From positions 4,340,001-4,404,000 of the forward strand of contig NC_016112.1 of the NCBI RefSeq assembly GCF_000968535.2: 64,000 bases of DNA, given 5' to 3'. The position numbers and the translations under genes were made by a program. Origin of the DNA: Methylotuvimicrobium alcaliphilum 20Z (GTDB taxonomy: Bacteria; Pseudomonadota; Gammaproteobacteria; Methylococcales; Methylomonadaceae). The notes beneath the pieces are model-generated. The model saw nothing but the letters and a program-made list of their open reading frames with translations. It was not told where the DNA came from and searched no databases. Shown here in pieces: positions 41,548 through 51,740 of this stretch; within the stretch, counting starts at the first letter, position 1, and each line of letters starts with the position of its first letter.

Positions 41548-43458
41548 TTAAAGCCACCGCCCTGCCTCTGATTGCGCTACAAAGTCGGAAAACACCTTTC
41601 TAACACCAAGAGTCGTGAGATGATTGGTATCCCTATATAACGGCAACATCGATTCGGAATGGCCATTAAAACAGTCTAGCCGTCCGCAAGCAGAATTAAT
41701 CAGTGTTAAAGCTTGATTGAAAATCACGAAATTATCGGCCTCAGCGATTGTTTGTATTTTATTTTTTAACTTTTTGTGGCTTGCATGCCTAAGCGCTTTC
41801 ACTCTCGATATCTTATTAAGGACAGCCGCCTTGGTTGGCTTGTAGTTAAAATAAGGGCGTGAAGTAAAATAAAATACTTTGGCTCCGCTATCCATGAAAC
41901 GATCTAGCAAATCGGTCAACGACTCAATATTGTTATCGACTTCGCCAGGCGGAAGTTTGGCGATGTGTGCGTTCATCGCGCTGATAAAGATTATGAAATC
42001 AAAACCGATCTCTTCAACAGAACGCTCTAATAATTGCCGTGCTTTCCCGCATTCGTTTTGGTGTCTTGCAAAGTGTGACTCAATAAAGGCACATCCTCCC
42101 ACAGAAATTTGCCAGGCCTCTAAATCGTTGGCTAAAACCAAATCCATGAATTTTGTGGAGTAGTCGGCGCTATGAGAATCGCCTACTAATAGTATTTTCT
42201 TTGAATCGGGTCGGTCGGTTCTCTTGCAAAGGCTAGCGCGCTCGGAAACGCATGCCGCACCATTGAGACTATTTATGGGCCGGTGCTCGATCCAGGTATT
42301 GGCCAAATAGTTTTTTGGAAGATGAGTTAAAGACATGCGCTCGTAAAAGCCTTTCATTAAATGCCCTGTGATGCCGAATATAAAAAATAAACTGCTAACA
42401 ATGGCGCCGGTTGTAAATAGTTGCTTACGGCTAAAGAAATGTTTGTTTCTAAAAGGATTTTCGACATATTTCCAAGTCAAGTATGCCAGCACTATTGCGG
42501 CAGCGGATAACATGCCGAGCGTAAGTTTATTCGGTTCATCGAGACTGTTATGCCGAGCAAAAGCAAATAAAGGTTGATGCCACAAATAGGCGCTGTAGCT
42601 GATTAGTCCAATACCGACAAATAACTTATTGCCAAGAAATTTTCCGGCTAGCGTTTGTTGCGTAACGCATGTAATGATTAGAGCAGCGCCGACTGTCGGA
42701 ACCAAAGCGTACAGACTTGGAAAAGGCTTTTCCTCATCGAAACCGAAGATTGCATAGGCAATTAGCAATAACCCGAAAACGGCGCCGATTTCTCTTAGTG
42801 TTCTAGTGAGCTTGGGTTTGTTCTCTCTGGAAGCATGGAACGCAACAAAAGCACCCATTAGTAGCTCCCATGCCCGAGTCGGTAATAAATAAAATGTGGC
42901 CAGTGGTTTTGCGGTCGAGCCCCACTGGGCCGCGATTAAGCTGGAAACGGCAACAATCGAAAGCGTTATCAAAACCCAATGTTTACCTAAGCGCCAAATA
43001 AACAGCAGAAATAGCGGAAAAAAGAGGTAGTATTGTTCTTCAACAGCCAAACTCCATGTATGAAGCAACGGTTTTAACTCAGCGGTCGCGTCGAAGTAAC
43101 CGCTCGTCTGCCAAAACAATAGGTTCGACGCAAATGCGGAAACAGCCACAAGGCTTTGCGAGTAGTTTTTCATGTCTTGCGGCAGTAACCATAACCAAGC
43201 AAAGGGCAGGCTGGCGAACAGAACGACAAATAAGGCTGGCCATATTCTTCGCGCCCTGCGCTCATAAAAGTTGACGATGCTGAACTTGTCTTGTTCGAGC
43301 TCCGACAAAATGATGGAGGTAATCAAATAACCGCTAATGACGAAGAATATGTCTACGCCGACAAAGCCTCCGCTGAATGATTCAAATCCGGCATGAAATA
43401 ATATAACTGGAACGACAGCAACAGTTCGCAAGCCGTCTATTTCGGCACGATAACGCAT
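41548..43458 (-). CDS. Membrane O-acyltransferase (acyltransferase 3) with SGNH domain, 636 aa
   Basis: OafA/OatA-type enzyme that acetylates sugars of lipopolysaccharide or other envelope glycans. The N-terminal acyltransferase-3 domain (about residues 1-345) begins YRAEIDGLRTVAVVPVILFHAGF with the catalytic histidine, followed by about ten membrane helices, and HTWSLAVEEQYYLFFP. After a further helix (~345-365) the periplasmic SGNH-like domain (~415-636) shows LLVGDSHSADY with the serine and TNHLTTLG with the late histidine. It stands between toxin-antitoxin modules. Confidence 0.9.
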   Translation of the reverse strand: MRYRAEIDGLRTVAVVPVILFHAGFESFSGGFVGVDIFFVISGYLITSIILSELEQDKFSIVNFYERRARRIWPALFVVLFASLPFAWLWLLPQDMKNYSQSLVAVSAFASNLLFWQTSGYFDATAELKPLLHTWSLAVEEQYYLFFPLFLLFIWRLGKHWVLITLSIVAVSSLIAAQWGSTAKPLATFYLLPTRAWELLMGAFVAFHASRENKPKLTRTLREIGAVFGLLLIAYAIFGFDEEKPFPSLYALVPTVGAALIITCVTQQTLAGKFLGNKLFVGIGLISYSAYLWHQPLFAFARHNSLDEPNKLTLGMLSAAAIVLAYLTWKYVENPFRNKHFFSRKQLFTTGAIVSSLFFIFGITGHLMKGFYERMSLTHLPKNYLANTWIEHRPINSLNGAACVSERASLCKRTDRPDSKKILLVGDSHSADYSTKFMDLVLANDLEAWQISVGGCAFIESHFARHQNECGKARQLLERSVEEIGFDFIIFISAMNAHIAKLPPGEVDNNIESLTDLLDRFMDSGAKVFYFTSRPYFNYKPTKAAVLNKISRVKALRHASHKKLKNKIQTIAEADNFVIFNQALTLINSACGRLDCFNGHSESMLPLYRDTNHLTTLGVRKVFSDFVAQSEAGRWL

Positions 43459-43576
43459 TTCGAGGATTGTGGTTGTGTTGAAGAATTGACTCCATTCGTC
43501 GCGAAAAACCGTTCAACTTTGATGAAGGCGCGGGATTGTGGGATCACGGGATTAAAAGGGATCGTGGGGGCAGGCC

Positions 43577-43916
43577 TTACAATTGACATTTACCCTTTTT
43601 TACTGCGTTATCTAACTGAAGAATCGTTTCAAAATCTCGTCCGCCATGGAAGATCCCAATAATCGATACGAAATCCTCACCCACTTCAAAAGCAATTGTG
43701 GTTCGTCTTTTGTAGTTTGGAATCCGAAGGCCAGGACGTATTTTATCGCGGCGGTTGCCACGGTGCGGAAAAAATCGATAATCCTTCACAATAGCTAACG
43801 ATGGCATCGGTATATCGCTCTGCAATATTTGGTGATGCTTCGACAGCGAGATAGCGATAAAGCGAAGTCAGTTGCTCCTCTGCCTCTAGCGAGAAAATGA
43901 CCTGATATGTTTTCAA
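43577..43916 (-). pseudogene. ParE-type toxin gene with frameshift in a T6 run
   Basis: From a TTG at 43916, overlapping the antitoxin stop, one frame reads LKTYQVIFSLEAEEQLTSLYRYLAVEASP through SYCEGLSIF. The family sequence then continues in another frame as FPHRGNRRDKIRPGLRIPNYKRRTTIAFEVGEDFVSIIGIFHGG. The switch falls in six T residues (AAAAAA at 43769-43774 on the plus strand); removing one T restores a full-length ParE. Either a decayed toxin, a slippery site or a sequencing error. Confidence 0.75.
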
Positions 43917-44193
43917 ACTTTTTTGGCGGTGGCAGCCTTATGTTCAGCAGCAAGCCTTGCCCGAGCCTGTTCCACTGAGACAGCCCTTGCAGGGTCGGCT
44001 TTCAGGGCATCATAGGCCGGTACGACTTGTTCCAAAAGCCAATTCTCTACTGCTCGGTCACGGGCCATAAGTACCCGCAATCCATCCCGAATCACTTCAC
44101 TTTCTGTTGCATACTCCCCGGTAGCGACCTTAGATTTTATAACCTCGGCCATTTCTATAGGAAGCGTGATGCTAAGTTGTTTTTGGTACGCAT
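43913..44193 (-). pseudogene. ParD-type antitoxin gene with frameshift in an A5 run
   Basis: The main frame encodes MAEVIKSKVATGEYATESEVIRDGLRVLMARDRAVENWLLEQ, a ParD family core. The missing beta-strand QLSITLPIE lies directly upstream in the same frame, but without a start codon. A proper start MRTK sits at 44193 in the next frame; one extra A in the A5 run (TTTTT, 44180-44184 plus strand) would join them into MRTKKQLSITLPIEMAEV. As it stands only the truncated ATG at 44152 could be used, lacking the DNA-binding strand. Confidence 0.7.
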
Positions 44194-44312
44194 AAGTGTT
44201 ATCTATCTTAAGAACAGGATTAAATCCTACTCTATTGGATGGCCTGAATCAATTCACATATCGCTCATAGTTTGCAATTTATAGATTGAGTTCAGGGGCT
44301 CTATAGCGGACT

Positions 44313-44350
44313 AAAAAAGGTAAAAAAGGGGTCAGGTTGAATTAATTTTT
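44313..44350. repeat. Half family D hairpin
   Basis: AAAAAAGGGGTCAGGTTGAATTA is present without its inverted partner. It overlaps the end of the DCC-family gene, whose stop lies in the AATTAATTTTTTTCG part. Confidence 0.6.
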
Positions 44351-44734
44351 TTCGTCGATGCGCCGTTTTCCGGTCAACGGCAGACGATAATAGGCGAATA
44401 GGCGGTAAGCGCATTCCATCAGAGGTAAGAGTCCAGGAAGTGTTTCGACCAAGACAGCCAACCGGCGATAATAGGGCAAACGCTTCCACAGAACCAAGAA
44501 TGCACGCGCCCCGGTTTGCAACTGCCTGTTTTCGTCGATGACATGGATACGCTCCATCGCCTGTTTATAACTGATTCCGGCGCTATCGAGAGCTGCCTGG
44601 TCGCGGACTATATCAACCCATTCAATCGCGCCGTCTCGATCGAGTCTTTTCATCGCCTTAACTTCGGCTTTGCATATAGGGCAGTCGCCATCATGGAAAC
44701 ATCTAACTTTCGTTGAGAATTGTGGTGTCGTCAT
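44342..44734 (-). CDS. DCC (DUF393) family thiol-oxidoreductase-like protein, 130 aa
   Basis: The family hallmark DxxCxxC is present as FHDGDCPICKAEV (about residues 13-25), the CPxC pair giving a putative thioredoxin-like redox site. The rest, VDIVRDQAALDSAGISYKQAMERIHVIDENRQLQTGARAFLVLWKRLPYYRRLA, is typical of DUF393 proteins. The function in bacteria is not established. The stop codon overlaps a family D repeat, which means the repeat supplies the last codons (DEKN). Confidence 0.85.
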   Translation of the reverse strand: MTTPQFSTKVRCFHDGDCPICKAEVKAMKRLDRDGAIEWVDIVRDQAALDSAGISYKQAMERIHVIDENRQLQTGARAFLVLWKRLPYYRRLAVLVETLPGLLPLMECAYRLFAYYRLPLTGKRRIDEKN

Positions 44735-45181
44735 TATTTGTCCCGAAAAATCGCCAAACCTTGCTTCATCTATACCACGACGGCCAATAAATCAAAGCTA
44801 ATTATACCGAGCGGAAGCTGGATTAATGTTCTCAACGGACGGAAACTAGCTTTAATGATAATTGCTGAGTAAAATACTTGGTTATTAGCGTCCGACTTAA
44901 AACTGAATCTGTTCAATCAGGGCCAAACGTTGACCCTAAACAGAGCAGTTGGCATGTGTTGTAGACCGTTCGTGCTGAGCCAAGTCGAAGCATGAAGGGT
45001 CTACAACACTTTCACCGGCTTGGTGAAGCCTCAAACCAGCCCTCACCCTTCGACAGGCTCAGGGCGAACGGCAGTTTGTGGCTCTCAACTGCTCTTTTTA
45101 GGTTGATAGATTTTTGTCGGTAGACATGGGACTTTTCAATAGTTAAAAACTATTCAGCCCTACTGTATAAGGAAAATATTT
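44735..45181. repeat. Gene-free stretch with family F copy F2
   Basis: Between 44944 and 45107 lies family F: GTTGTAGACCGTTCGTGCTG facing AAGCATGAAGGGTCTACAAC, then CCCTTCGACAGGCTCAGGGCG hairpins and CAACTGCTCTTTTTAGG. The remaining sequence is upstream DNA of cysJ; I see no clear promoter. Confidence 0.7.
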
Positions 45182-46978
45182 ATGCGTGATACCTTCCCCG
45201 AACAAACTCAAACGCCGTTAGACGAGGAACGTTATCGGTTGTTCCGGCAGCTTTCATCCCTGTTAACGTCGGAACAAAAAGCCTGGGTAGCCGGTTATCT
45301 GACCGCGCAATTGTCATCGGCGGTAAGCACCACCGCCCATGAGGCAACAGCCGACGAAATCACCATTCTGGTCGGTTCGCAAACCGGCAACTGCGAAGAG
45401 CTGGCCGAACAAGTCCATGACTTAGCCGCCGAACGCGGGCTGCGAACCGTGATCAAGGACATGGGCGATTATAAGGCGCCGCAACTGAAGACTGAAAAGT
45501 ATTTGCTGGTAATCGTAAGCACCTATGGCGAAGGCGATCCACCCGATAATGCTCGAGATCTCTATGACTTTTTATTCAGCAAACGGGCGCCCTCATTAAA
45601 ACACACCCAATTCGCCGTGCTGGCGTTGGGCGATACCAGTTATGAATTTTTCTGCAAGACCGGCGCCGATTTCGATCAACGCCTGGAAGAACTTGGCGCC
45701 ACGCGGCTGTTCGAGCGGGCCGATTGCGATGTCGATTACGAGACGGCGGCGGAAGACTGGATGACTTCGGTGCTGAACGTATTAAGCCAGCGTACGCTGA
45801 GTGTCTCTGAGGAAACGGGCCTGACGCCGGCCACGGCTAATACCGCCGCCCTATCTCCGTATTCACGTAAAAATCCATTCTCGGCCGTATTGTTGGATGA
45901 CATCGTATTGAACGGGCGCGGCTCGAACAAGGAAACCCACCACTATGAATTGTCGCTGGAGGGTTCCGGTTTAAGCTATGAACCCGGCGATGCCCTGGGC
46001 ATCTATCCTCGCAATGCGCCGGAGCTGGTCGAAGAACTGCTAGAAATCATGCACTTCAACGGGGATGACGCAGTCAGCAGCGACGGCAAGGCCCGTTCAT
46101 TGTATGAAGTCCTACTTTACGACTATGAAATCACGACCTTGACCCGGCCGATGCTGCAAAAATATGCCGCTCTAAACGGCAACCCCAAGCTGGAAGGTCT
46201 GTTTGACGAGGCGCATAAGCAAGATCTAGCCGACTATTTGTATGGCCGCGAAATCATCGATTTGATCACCGATTTTCCCTGCGCCGATTTGAATCCGCAA
46301 GATTTCATCGATAGTCTGCGTAAATTGCCGCCGCGCCTTTATTCGATCGCCTCCAGCCTGAAACAACATCCCGATGAAGTGCATCTGACCGTTGCAACGG
46401 TCCGCTATCAAAGTCACGGCCGCCGCCGTCATGGTGTCTGCTCGACCTTCCTGGCCGACCGTATCGGCTCGGAAACTACGATACCGGTCTATGTTGATCA
46501 CAACAAAAATTTCAAGTTGCCGAGCGACCCCAGTGCGCCGATCGTCATGATCGGTCCAGGCACCGGTATCGCGCCGTTCCGCGCCTTCGTTGAGGAACGC
46601 GAGGCCGTCGGCGCCAACGGCAAGAACTGGCTGTTTTTCGGCGATCAGCATTTCATGACCGACTTTCTCTATCAAAGCGAATGGCTGCGTTATCTAAAAA
46701 GCGGCTTGCTAACGCGGATGAACGTCGCCTTTTCTCGCGACCAGGCCGAGAAAGTCTATGTGCAACAGCGCATGCAGGAACACAGCCGCGACCTCTATGC
46801 CTGGCTGCAGGAAGGTGCCTATCTTTATGTCTGCGGCGACGAAAAACACATGGCTCGCGACGTGCACGAGACCCTGCTGGGTCTGGTCGAACGTGAAGGC
46901 GGCATGAACCGCGATGCGGCGGAACACTATGTGAAGACCTTACAGAAAGAAAAACGCTATCAGCGTGATATTTATTAA
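45182..46978 (+). CDS. cysJ: Sulfite reductase flavoprotein alpha subunit CysJ, 598 aa
   Basis: NADPH-oxidising component of assimilatory sulfite reductase. The FMN flavodoxin-like domain (about residues 60-200) starts [19 protein letters not shown]. The FAD/NADP domains carry [48 protein letters not shown] and the C-terminal RYQRDIY. The length matches E. coli CysJ. AAGGAA lies 8 bases before ATG. The stop overlaps no coding of cysI but lies 14 bases before its ATG, a normal cysJI operon that supplies sulfide for cysteine synthesis. Confidence 0.95.
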   Translation: MRDTFPEQTQTPLDEERYRLFRQLSSLLTSEQKAWVAGYLTAQLSSAVSTTAHEATADEITILVGSQTGNCEELAEQVHDLAAERGLRTVIKDMGDYKAPQLKTEKYLLVIVSTYGEGDPPDNARDLYDFLFSKRAPSLKHTQFAVLALGDTSYEFFCKTGADFDQRLEELGATRLFERADCDVDYETAAEDWMTSVLNVLSQRTLSVSEETGLTPATANTAALSPYSRKNPFSAVLLDDIVLNGRGSNKETHHYELSLEGSGLSYEPGDALGIYPRNAPELVEELLEIMHFNGDDAVSSDGKARSLYEVLLYDYEITTLTRPMLQKYAALNGNPKLEGLFDEAHKQDLADYLYGREIIDLITDFPCADLNPQDFIDSLRKLPPRLYSIASSLKQHPDEVHLTVATVRYQSHGRRRHGVCSTFLADRIGSETTIPVYVDHNKNFKLPSDPSAPIVMIGPGTGIAPFRAFVEEREAVGANGKNWLFFGDQHFMTDFLYQSEWLRYLKSGLLTRMNVAFSRDQAEKVYVQQRMQEHSRDLYAWLQEGAYLYVCGDEKHMARDVHETLLGLVEREGGMNRDAAEHYVKTLQKEKRYQRDIY

Positions 46979-46991
46979 CGAGGATACAAAC

Positions 46992-48698
46992 ATGACCGAC
47001 GTGTCTGAGGAAGAATTGAACAAGCGTGTCGAAGTGGAACGCATCAAGGATGCCAGCAATTATCTGCGCGGCAGCCTGGTGGAAAGCCTGAATAACCCGT
47101 TGACCGGCGCGCTGACCGATAGCGATACCCAACTATCCAAGTTTCACGGCATTTATCAGCAGGACGACCGCGACCTGCGCGACGAGCGACGCAAGCAAAA
47201 GCTGGAACCGCATTATCAATTCATGGTTCGAGTCAGGGTCGCCGGCGGCATTTGCACGCCGGCGCAGTGGCTGGAGATGGACCGTATCGCCACTACCTGG
47301 TGCAACAACAGCATACGCCTGACCACGCGCCAGGCGCTGCAATTCCACGGCATCCTTAAACGCGACTTGAAACGTAGCATCGCTGAAATCAACGCCTCGC
47401 TGCTCGACACCATCGCCGCCTGCGGCGACGTCAACCGCAATGTCATGTGCAGCCCGGTGCCGGAACAATCCCGGCTGCACGGGGAAGCCTATGAATATGC
47501 CCGCCGCATCAACGATCACCTGACTCCGAGAACGACCGCCTATCATGAAATCTGGTTGGACGAAAAGCTGATCGATTCCAGCCGCCAGGACGAGGAACCG
47601 ATCTACGGCAAACATTATCTGCCTCGTAAATTCAAGACCGCAATCGCGGTGCCGCCCGCCAACGATGTCGATATCTTCGCCAACGATCTAGGCTTCATTG
47701 CAATTGCCGAGAACGACCGTCTAGTCGGTTTCAATGTCACGGTCGGCGGCGGCATGAGCCTGACCCACGGAGAGCCGAACACCTATCCGCGTTTGGCCGA
47801 CGTGATCGGCTACTGCCCCAAGCACAAGACACTGCAAGTCGCCGAAGAAATCGTCAAGATCCAGCGCGATTTCGGCGATAGAACCAACCGCAAGCATGCG
47901 CGGCTGAAATACACCATTGACGACCGCGGCGTCGACTGGTTCAAATTCGAATTGAATCGTCGCCTGGGCTGGCAACTGGAAGAGCCGAGAGAATACAAGT
48001 TCGAATATACGGGCGACCGCTACGGTTGGCTCAAGGGCGTCAACGACACCTGGGATTACACCGTTTTCATCCAGAACGGCCATATCGCCGACGACGATGC
48101 GCCGATCATGACCGGGCTGCGCGAAATCGCCAAGGTCCATGACGGCGACTTTCGGATTTCACCAAACCAGAACCTGATCATCGGCAAGGTCAGCGATCAC
48201 AATAAACCGGTAATCGAATCGCTGCTGCGCCAATACGGTTTTATAGAACCGGGACAGCAAAGCGCGTTACGCTTGAATGCGATGGCCTGCGTCGCCTTTC
48301 CGACCTGCGGACTGGCGATGGCCGAAAGCGAACGTTATCTCCCGGCTTTCCTCGACAAACTGGAGCCGCTACTGCAAAGGCTTGGCCTGGAGAATGACCC
48401 GATTTTGCTGCGCATGACCGGCTGCCCGAACGGCTGCGCCCGCCCTTTTCTCGGTGAAATCGGCCTAGTCGGCAAGGCACCGGGCAAATACAATCTGTAT
48501 TTAGGCGCCGGGTTCGAAGGTCAACGATTAAACAAGCTGTATCGGGAAAATATCAATGAGGAGCAGATTCTGACCGAATTGACGCCGTTACTGCAACATT
48601 ATGCCGACGACCGTCAAGTCGGCGAACGTTTCGGCGACTTTGTAATCAGAAACGGCTATGTCGAAGCAATGATAGCGGGGCGCGATTTTCATCGTTGA
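46992..48698 (+). CDS. cysI: Sulfite reductase haemoprotein beta subunit CysI, 568 aa
   Basis: Reduces sulfite to sulfide at a sirohaem-[4Fe-4S] centre. The four cluster cysteines appear in [11 protein letters not shown] and [10 protein letters not shown] (about residues 432-480). The duplicated nitrite/sulfite-reductase fold includes [28 protein letters not shown] and NRNVMCSP, and [10 protein letters not shown]. The ATG at 46992 has GAGGA 9 bases upstream; an extension to 46965 lies inside cysJ. A 16-bp-stem hairpin (family D) follows the stop by 73 bp and may end the transcript. Confidence 0.95.
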   Translation: MTDVSEEELNKRVEVERIKDASNYLRGSLVESLNNPLTGALTDSDTQLSKFHGIYQQDDRDLRDERRKQKLEPHYQFMVRVRVAGGICTPAQWLEMDRIATTWCNNSIRLTTRQALQFHGILKRDLKRSIAEINASLLDTIAACGDVNRNVMCSPVPEQSRLHGEAYEYARRINDHLTPRTTAYHEIWLDEKLIDSSRQDEEPIYGKHYLPRKFKTAIAVPPANDVDIFANDLGFIAIAENDRLVGFNVTVGGGMSLTHGEPNTYPRLADVIGYCPKHKTLQVAEEIVKIQRDFGDRTNRKHARLKYTIDDRGVDWFKFELNRRLGWQLEEPREYKFEYTGDRYGWLKGVNDTWDYTVFIQNGHIADDDAPIMTGLREIAKVHDGDFRISPNQNLIIGKVSDHNKPVIESLLRQYGFIEPGQQSALRLNAMACVAFPTCGLAMAESERYLPAFLDKLEPLLQRLGLENDPILLRMTGCPNGCARPFLGEIGLVGKAPGKYNLYLGAGFEGQRLNKLYRENINEEQILTELTPLLQHYADDRQVGERFGDFVIRNGYVEAMIAGRDFHR

Positions 48699-48770
48699 AT
48701 ATCGAAGTCAAAACGCCAAAGCTTCGCTCAAAGCCATCGGCTGCCGAGCATCAATGGCTTCGACGATAAC

Positions 48771-48816
48771 AAAAAGGGGTCAGGTTGAATTATTAATTTA
48801 ACCTGACCCCTTTTTT
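48771..48816. terminator. Family D hairpin serving as bidirectional terminator after cysJI
   Basis: AAAAAGGGGTCAGGTT (48771-48786) is exactly inverted at 48800-48815, followed by T; read from either side it gives a GC-rich stem and a U-tract. It lies between cysI and the end of the convergent glycosyltransferase operon. It is the best-preserved member of the family related to the RAYT ends. Confidence 0.7.
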
Positions 48817-48893
48817 GGACCCCTTTTTTGGTTTTGCTTTTTGCTTTTTTCAAATTGGCCGATGCGAATTGAGCGACAGAATGGCGCGCGTCA

Positions 48894-49946
48894 TCAAATA
48901 TCCGCATGCCGCTTGATCTGCAATACGTCAACGCTATCCCATACCGCTTCGGTAAATTTCATGTCCATTTGCGGCATGCCGTCTTTGATCCATTGCACGA
49001 TAATTTTGGCGACATTCGGGTAGGTGATGTGTACTGCATGCCGATTGTGCAGCCAATTTTCAATGACGGCGACATCCATATTGAACATCGTATGGCCATA
49101 GCCGAGTTGTTCGAGCGCGGCGGCGTTGGAAATTTGTTCCATTTGCGCGTGCAGTGGTTTGGCGAGAATTTTTTTGCCTAGTTGCAGCGATTCGCTGGCC
49201 AGCTCGAAACCGGCATTACTGATGATGCCGGCGCTGTCGTATAAGTCTTTTTGAAATCCGTCACGCGATAGCGGCTTGCACAGAATATGAGGATATCTTG
49301 ATTCGACCGGTTGCGGCGCGTAAATATGAAATTCGAAATTTTCGAACGGGCACAAATTCTTGATGACTTCGCTTTGATCTTCGAACGGCAAATAGACGAT
49401 GATTTTATTGTTGACGATCGATTTCGGAAATTCCGGCGTTTCAATGATCGGCGGCAGGATCGGTTGACCGAAATGATGCCAATGCAAGCCGATGCCTTGG
49501 TCGGCCGGAGCGAAATATTTCATCACTTGGTCGGCGATCGGATCCGAGCCGGTCTTAGGGATTTTATGGTTGAACGCATATTGATGGCCGATACCGAGTA
49601 CCGGAACTTTTTGCTTTTTGGCGGCCCAGGCCGTCACCGGCTCGAAGTCGCTGATGACCAAATCGTAACCCTTTAGATCCAGCGTATTGATATCTCTTAT
49701 AAAACGAATCGGCCGGGCTTGCAATGCGGTTTTGAGGTAATTGACTTGGCCTTTTTCGGTGTTGAAGGTTAGTCCTTCTTTAAGCTGATAACCGTTGAAC
49801 ACCTCCATGTCGAAATATTTGTCGGCGGGACGGCCGCTGAATTGAAATGTGACATCGAAACCCTGGGCGTAAAGTTCTTTCGCCATGACTCTGGCACGGG
49901 TAATGTGTCCGTTACCCGTGCCCTGTACTCCATAAAATATCTTCAT
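48894..49946 (-). CDS. GT28-like glycosyltransferase (MJ1255 family), 350 aa
   Basis: GT-B glycosyltransferase. The N-terminal loop MKIFYGVQGTGNGHITRARVMAKEL has the GxGHxxRA motif shared with MurG and diacylglycerol galactosyltransferases, and the C-terminal donor-site region reads GIISNAGFELASESLQLGKKILAKP. A lipid acceptor is plausible. The ATG at 49946 overlaps the stop of the PAP2 gene by ATGA; longer frames upstream are inside that gene. It is the last gene of an operon with a PlcP-like phosphoesterase, so it may glycosylate the diacylglycerol that enzyme releases (inference). Confidence 0.8.
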   Translation of the reverse strand: MKIFYGVQGTGNGHITRARVMAKELYAQGFDVTFQFSGRPADKYFDMEVFNGYQLKEGLTFNTEKGQVNYLKTALQARPIRFIRDINTLDLKGYDLVISDFEPVTAWAAKKQKVPVLGIGHQYAFNHKIPKTGSDPIADQVMKYFAPADQGIGLHWHHFGQPILPPIIETPEFPKSIVNNKIIVYLPFEDQSEVIKNLCPFENFEFHIYAPQPVESRYPHILCKPLSRDGFQKDLYDSAGIISNAGFELASESLQLGKKILAKPLHAQMEQISNAAALEQLGYGHTMFNMDVAVIENWLHNRHAVHITYPNVAKIIVQWIKDGMPQMDMKFTEAVWDSVDVLQIKRHADI

Positions 49947-50470
49947 AGTGATAATAAGTAATCCAAGCTGAAAATTGCCGTGCCGACGCCTATTGCGGCC
50001 CCCATCAAGGTATCGGTCGGGAAATGCACTCCCAATACCACGCGTGAGAAAGCGACCGATGCCGCCCATAGATAAAGCGGAATCAATAAGACCGGTATGA
50101 AGAAACCAACTAAGGTCGCCATCATGAAGGCTGCGGAAGTGTGTCCGGAGGGAAAACTGAACTGATCCGAAGGGATAATGACGCTACGAAAATTTTCCAA
50201 TGCCGCTTGCGGACGATTTCGTTTAAAACTATTTTTAAGAATGAAATAAATCGGACGTTCGATAAGAAACGCCAGGGCCATGGCTTTAAACAGCGGCGAT
50301 TCGGCACCGCTTTCCCAATACAGCCACGCGGCCGCTAACACATAAAGTATGCCGTCGCCGGTTTTCGAAATATAACGGCATAGACGAACCAGGTGCGTAT
50401 GGATGCTAACGTTATTCAGCCAGGTAAACATGAACACGTCGCATTTGTGGATCGAATAAATCAGTTTCAT
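49943..50470 (-). CDS. PAP2-family membrane phosphatase, 175 aa
   Basis: Integral-membrane phosphatidate or undecaprenyl-diphosphate phosphatase type. All three signature motifs are present: KNSFKRNRPQ (about residues 79-88), FPSGHTSAAF (about 108-117) and SRVVLGVHFPTD (about 147-158). Five or six hydrophobic helices are visible. I start at ATG 50470 with GAGGG upstream. Coupled to the glycosyltransferase by a 4-base overlap. It could supply diacylglycerol from phosphatidic acid for glycolipid synthesis, or recycle polyprenyl phosphate. Confidence 0.88.
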   Translation of the reverse strand: MKLIYSIHKCDVFMFTWLNNVSIHTHLVRLCRYISKTGDGILYVLAAAWLYWESGAESPLFKAMALAFLIERPIYFILKNSFKRNRPQAALENFRSVIIPSDQFSFPSGHTSAAFMMATLVGFFIPVLLIPLYLWAASVAFSRVVLGVHFPTDTLMGAAIGVGTAIFSLDYLLSL

Positions 50471-50648
50471 AGTCTTGCCCTCGATAGGTGCCATACGCGT
50501 CGACCGCGACAGCGTAAGGCGGTGAAAATCATCGATTTTCCATTTATGTTTTGCTCCTTAATTTCAGAGCGAAGCTTAAGGCTGCTCTGTGACAATTAGA
50601 TGAAGATTTGTTTAAGATTTGATGACAGCAAGCCGAACTGAGATGGCA

Positions 50649-50879
50649 TTAACGAACCTTGCGGCGTAGAGCGCGACCCTTGCGCCAGGCGTGTGAGCTA
50701 TGGCGGTTTTTCTTGAAGAGTTTGATGACGGTGCGCTTGATTTTGTTCGATGCTTTAAGCATGATCGACAAGCCCACGACCATGGTCGGCAGACCAAGCG
50801 GAACCGGCAACGGAAAGAGGATGAGTCCGGCGACAAAGACAGTGCCGCCGACCGACATGAGAATGGTTTTTTTGAGCAC
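50649..50879 (-). CDS. PGPGW-family transmembrane protein, 76 aa
   Basis: Small membrane protein with two helices (about residues 7-23 and 28-42) around LPVPLGLPTMVVGLSIML, a diverged version of the PGPGW motif, and a strongly basic tail (KKNRHSSHAWRKGRALRRKVR). The family has no known role. It starts three bases after the stop of the phosphoesterase gene, so the two are co-translated. Confidence 0.75.
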   Translation of the reverse strand: MLKKTILMSVGGTVFVAGLILFPLPVPLGLPTMVVGLSIMLKASNKIKRTVIKLFKKNRHSSHAWRKGRALRRKVR

Positions 50880-50882
50880 CGA

Positions 50883-51680
50883 TTATGCCGCTTGCGCAAG
50901 CCCGGTGTCTTCGCTGACGGCATCATCGAGCAATACATGGCTATCTTCGAGCCAGCGTACGATACTGAGCGTTCCGTGCTCGTCCTCGGTTAGCGCGGTG
51001 CAGCTTTCGACCCAATCGCCGCAATTGCAATAAGTTTTACCAAACTCCATCGTAGCAATATCGGCATGATGAATATGGCCGCAAATAATGCCGTCCACTT
51101 TGCGTTTTTGCGCCTCGAGGCTCAGAATGTGCTGATAATTAGTCATAAAGCTGACCACGTTTTTAACTTTGTGTTTTAAAAACGCGGATAAAGACCAATA
51201 TTTGTAGCCCAATCGAGTACGGACGGCATTGAACCAGCGGTTGACCAGTAACAAGACTTCATAGGCTTCGCCGCCGATATAGGCTAGGCTTTTGTTATGA
51301 CAAACGATGCTGTCGAATTCATCGCCGTGTAAAACCAAAAATTTACGGCCGTCTTCGGTAGTATGGACAGCATTCAGTTGAATATCGATGCCGTTGAAAT
51401 GCATGCCTGCATGCTTGCGAAATACTTCGTCGTGGTTGCCCGGAATATAGATGACCCGGGTACCGTTTTGCGCTTTATTGATGATGCGCTGCACGATATC
51501 GCTATGCAGCATCGGCCAATAAGCGCCGGTTTTGAATTTCCAAAAATCGATGATGTCGCCGACCAAATACAGATAATCGGATTCGGTATGATCGAGAAAG
51601 TCGCGCAAATATTCGGCTTTACAACCCCGTGTGCCTAGATGCGTGTCGGATATCCAAATGGAACGGTAATGTAGTTTCAT
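50883..51680 (-). CDS. PlcP/LpxH-like metallophosphoesterase, 265 aa
   Basis: Calcineurin-like two-metal phosphoesterase. Motifs in order: WISDTHLGTRGCKAEYL, LVGDIIDFWK, YIPGNHDEVFRKH, LVLHGDEFD, and CGHIHHADIATM, then YCNCGDWVES. Such proteins are usually labelled UDP-2,3-diacylglucosamine hydrolase, but the pattern HLGTRGC, the YWSLSAFLKHKVK stretch and the ending match, from memory, PlcP, a phospholipase C used for lipid remodelling when phosphate is scarce. The start is ATG 51680. A Pho-box candidate lies 61 bp upstream. First gene of the four-gene operon. Confidence 0.8.
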   Translation of the reverse strand: MKLHYRSIWISDTHLGTRGCKAEYLRDFLDHTESDYLYLVGDIIDFWKFKTGAYWPMLHSDIVQRIINKAQNGTRVIYIPGNHDEVFRKHAGMHFNGIDIQLNAVHTTEDGRKFLVLHGDEFDSIVCHNKSLAYIGGEAYEVLLLVNRWFNAVRTRLGYKYWSLSAFLKHKVKNVVSFMTNYQHILSLEAQKRKVDGIICGHIHHADIATMEFGKTYCNCGDWVESCTALTEDEHGTLSIVRWLEDSHVLLDDAVSEDTGLAQAA

Positions 51681-51740
51681 TGTAATAGATCCCAAAAGCG
51701 GTACATGGCGGCTAAACTACCGGGATAATGTTACAACTTG

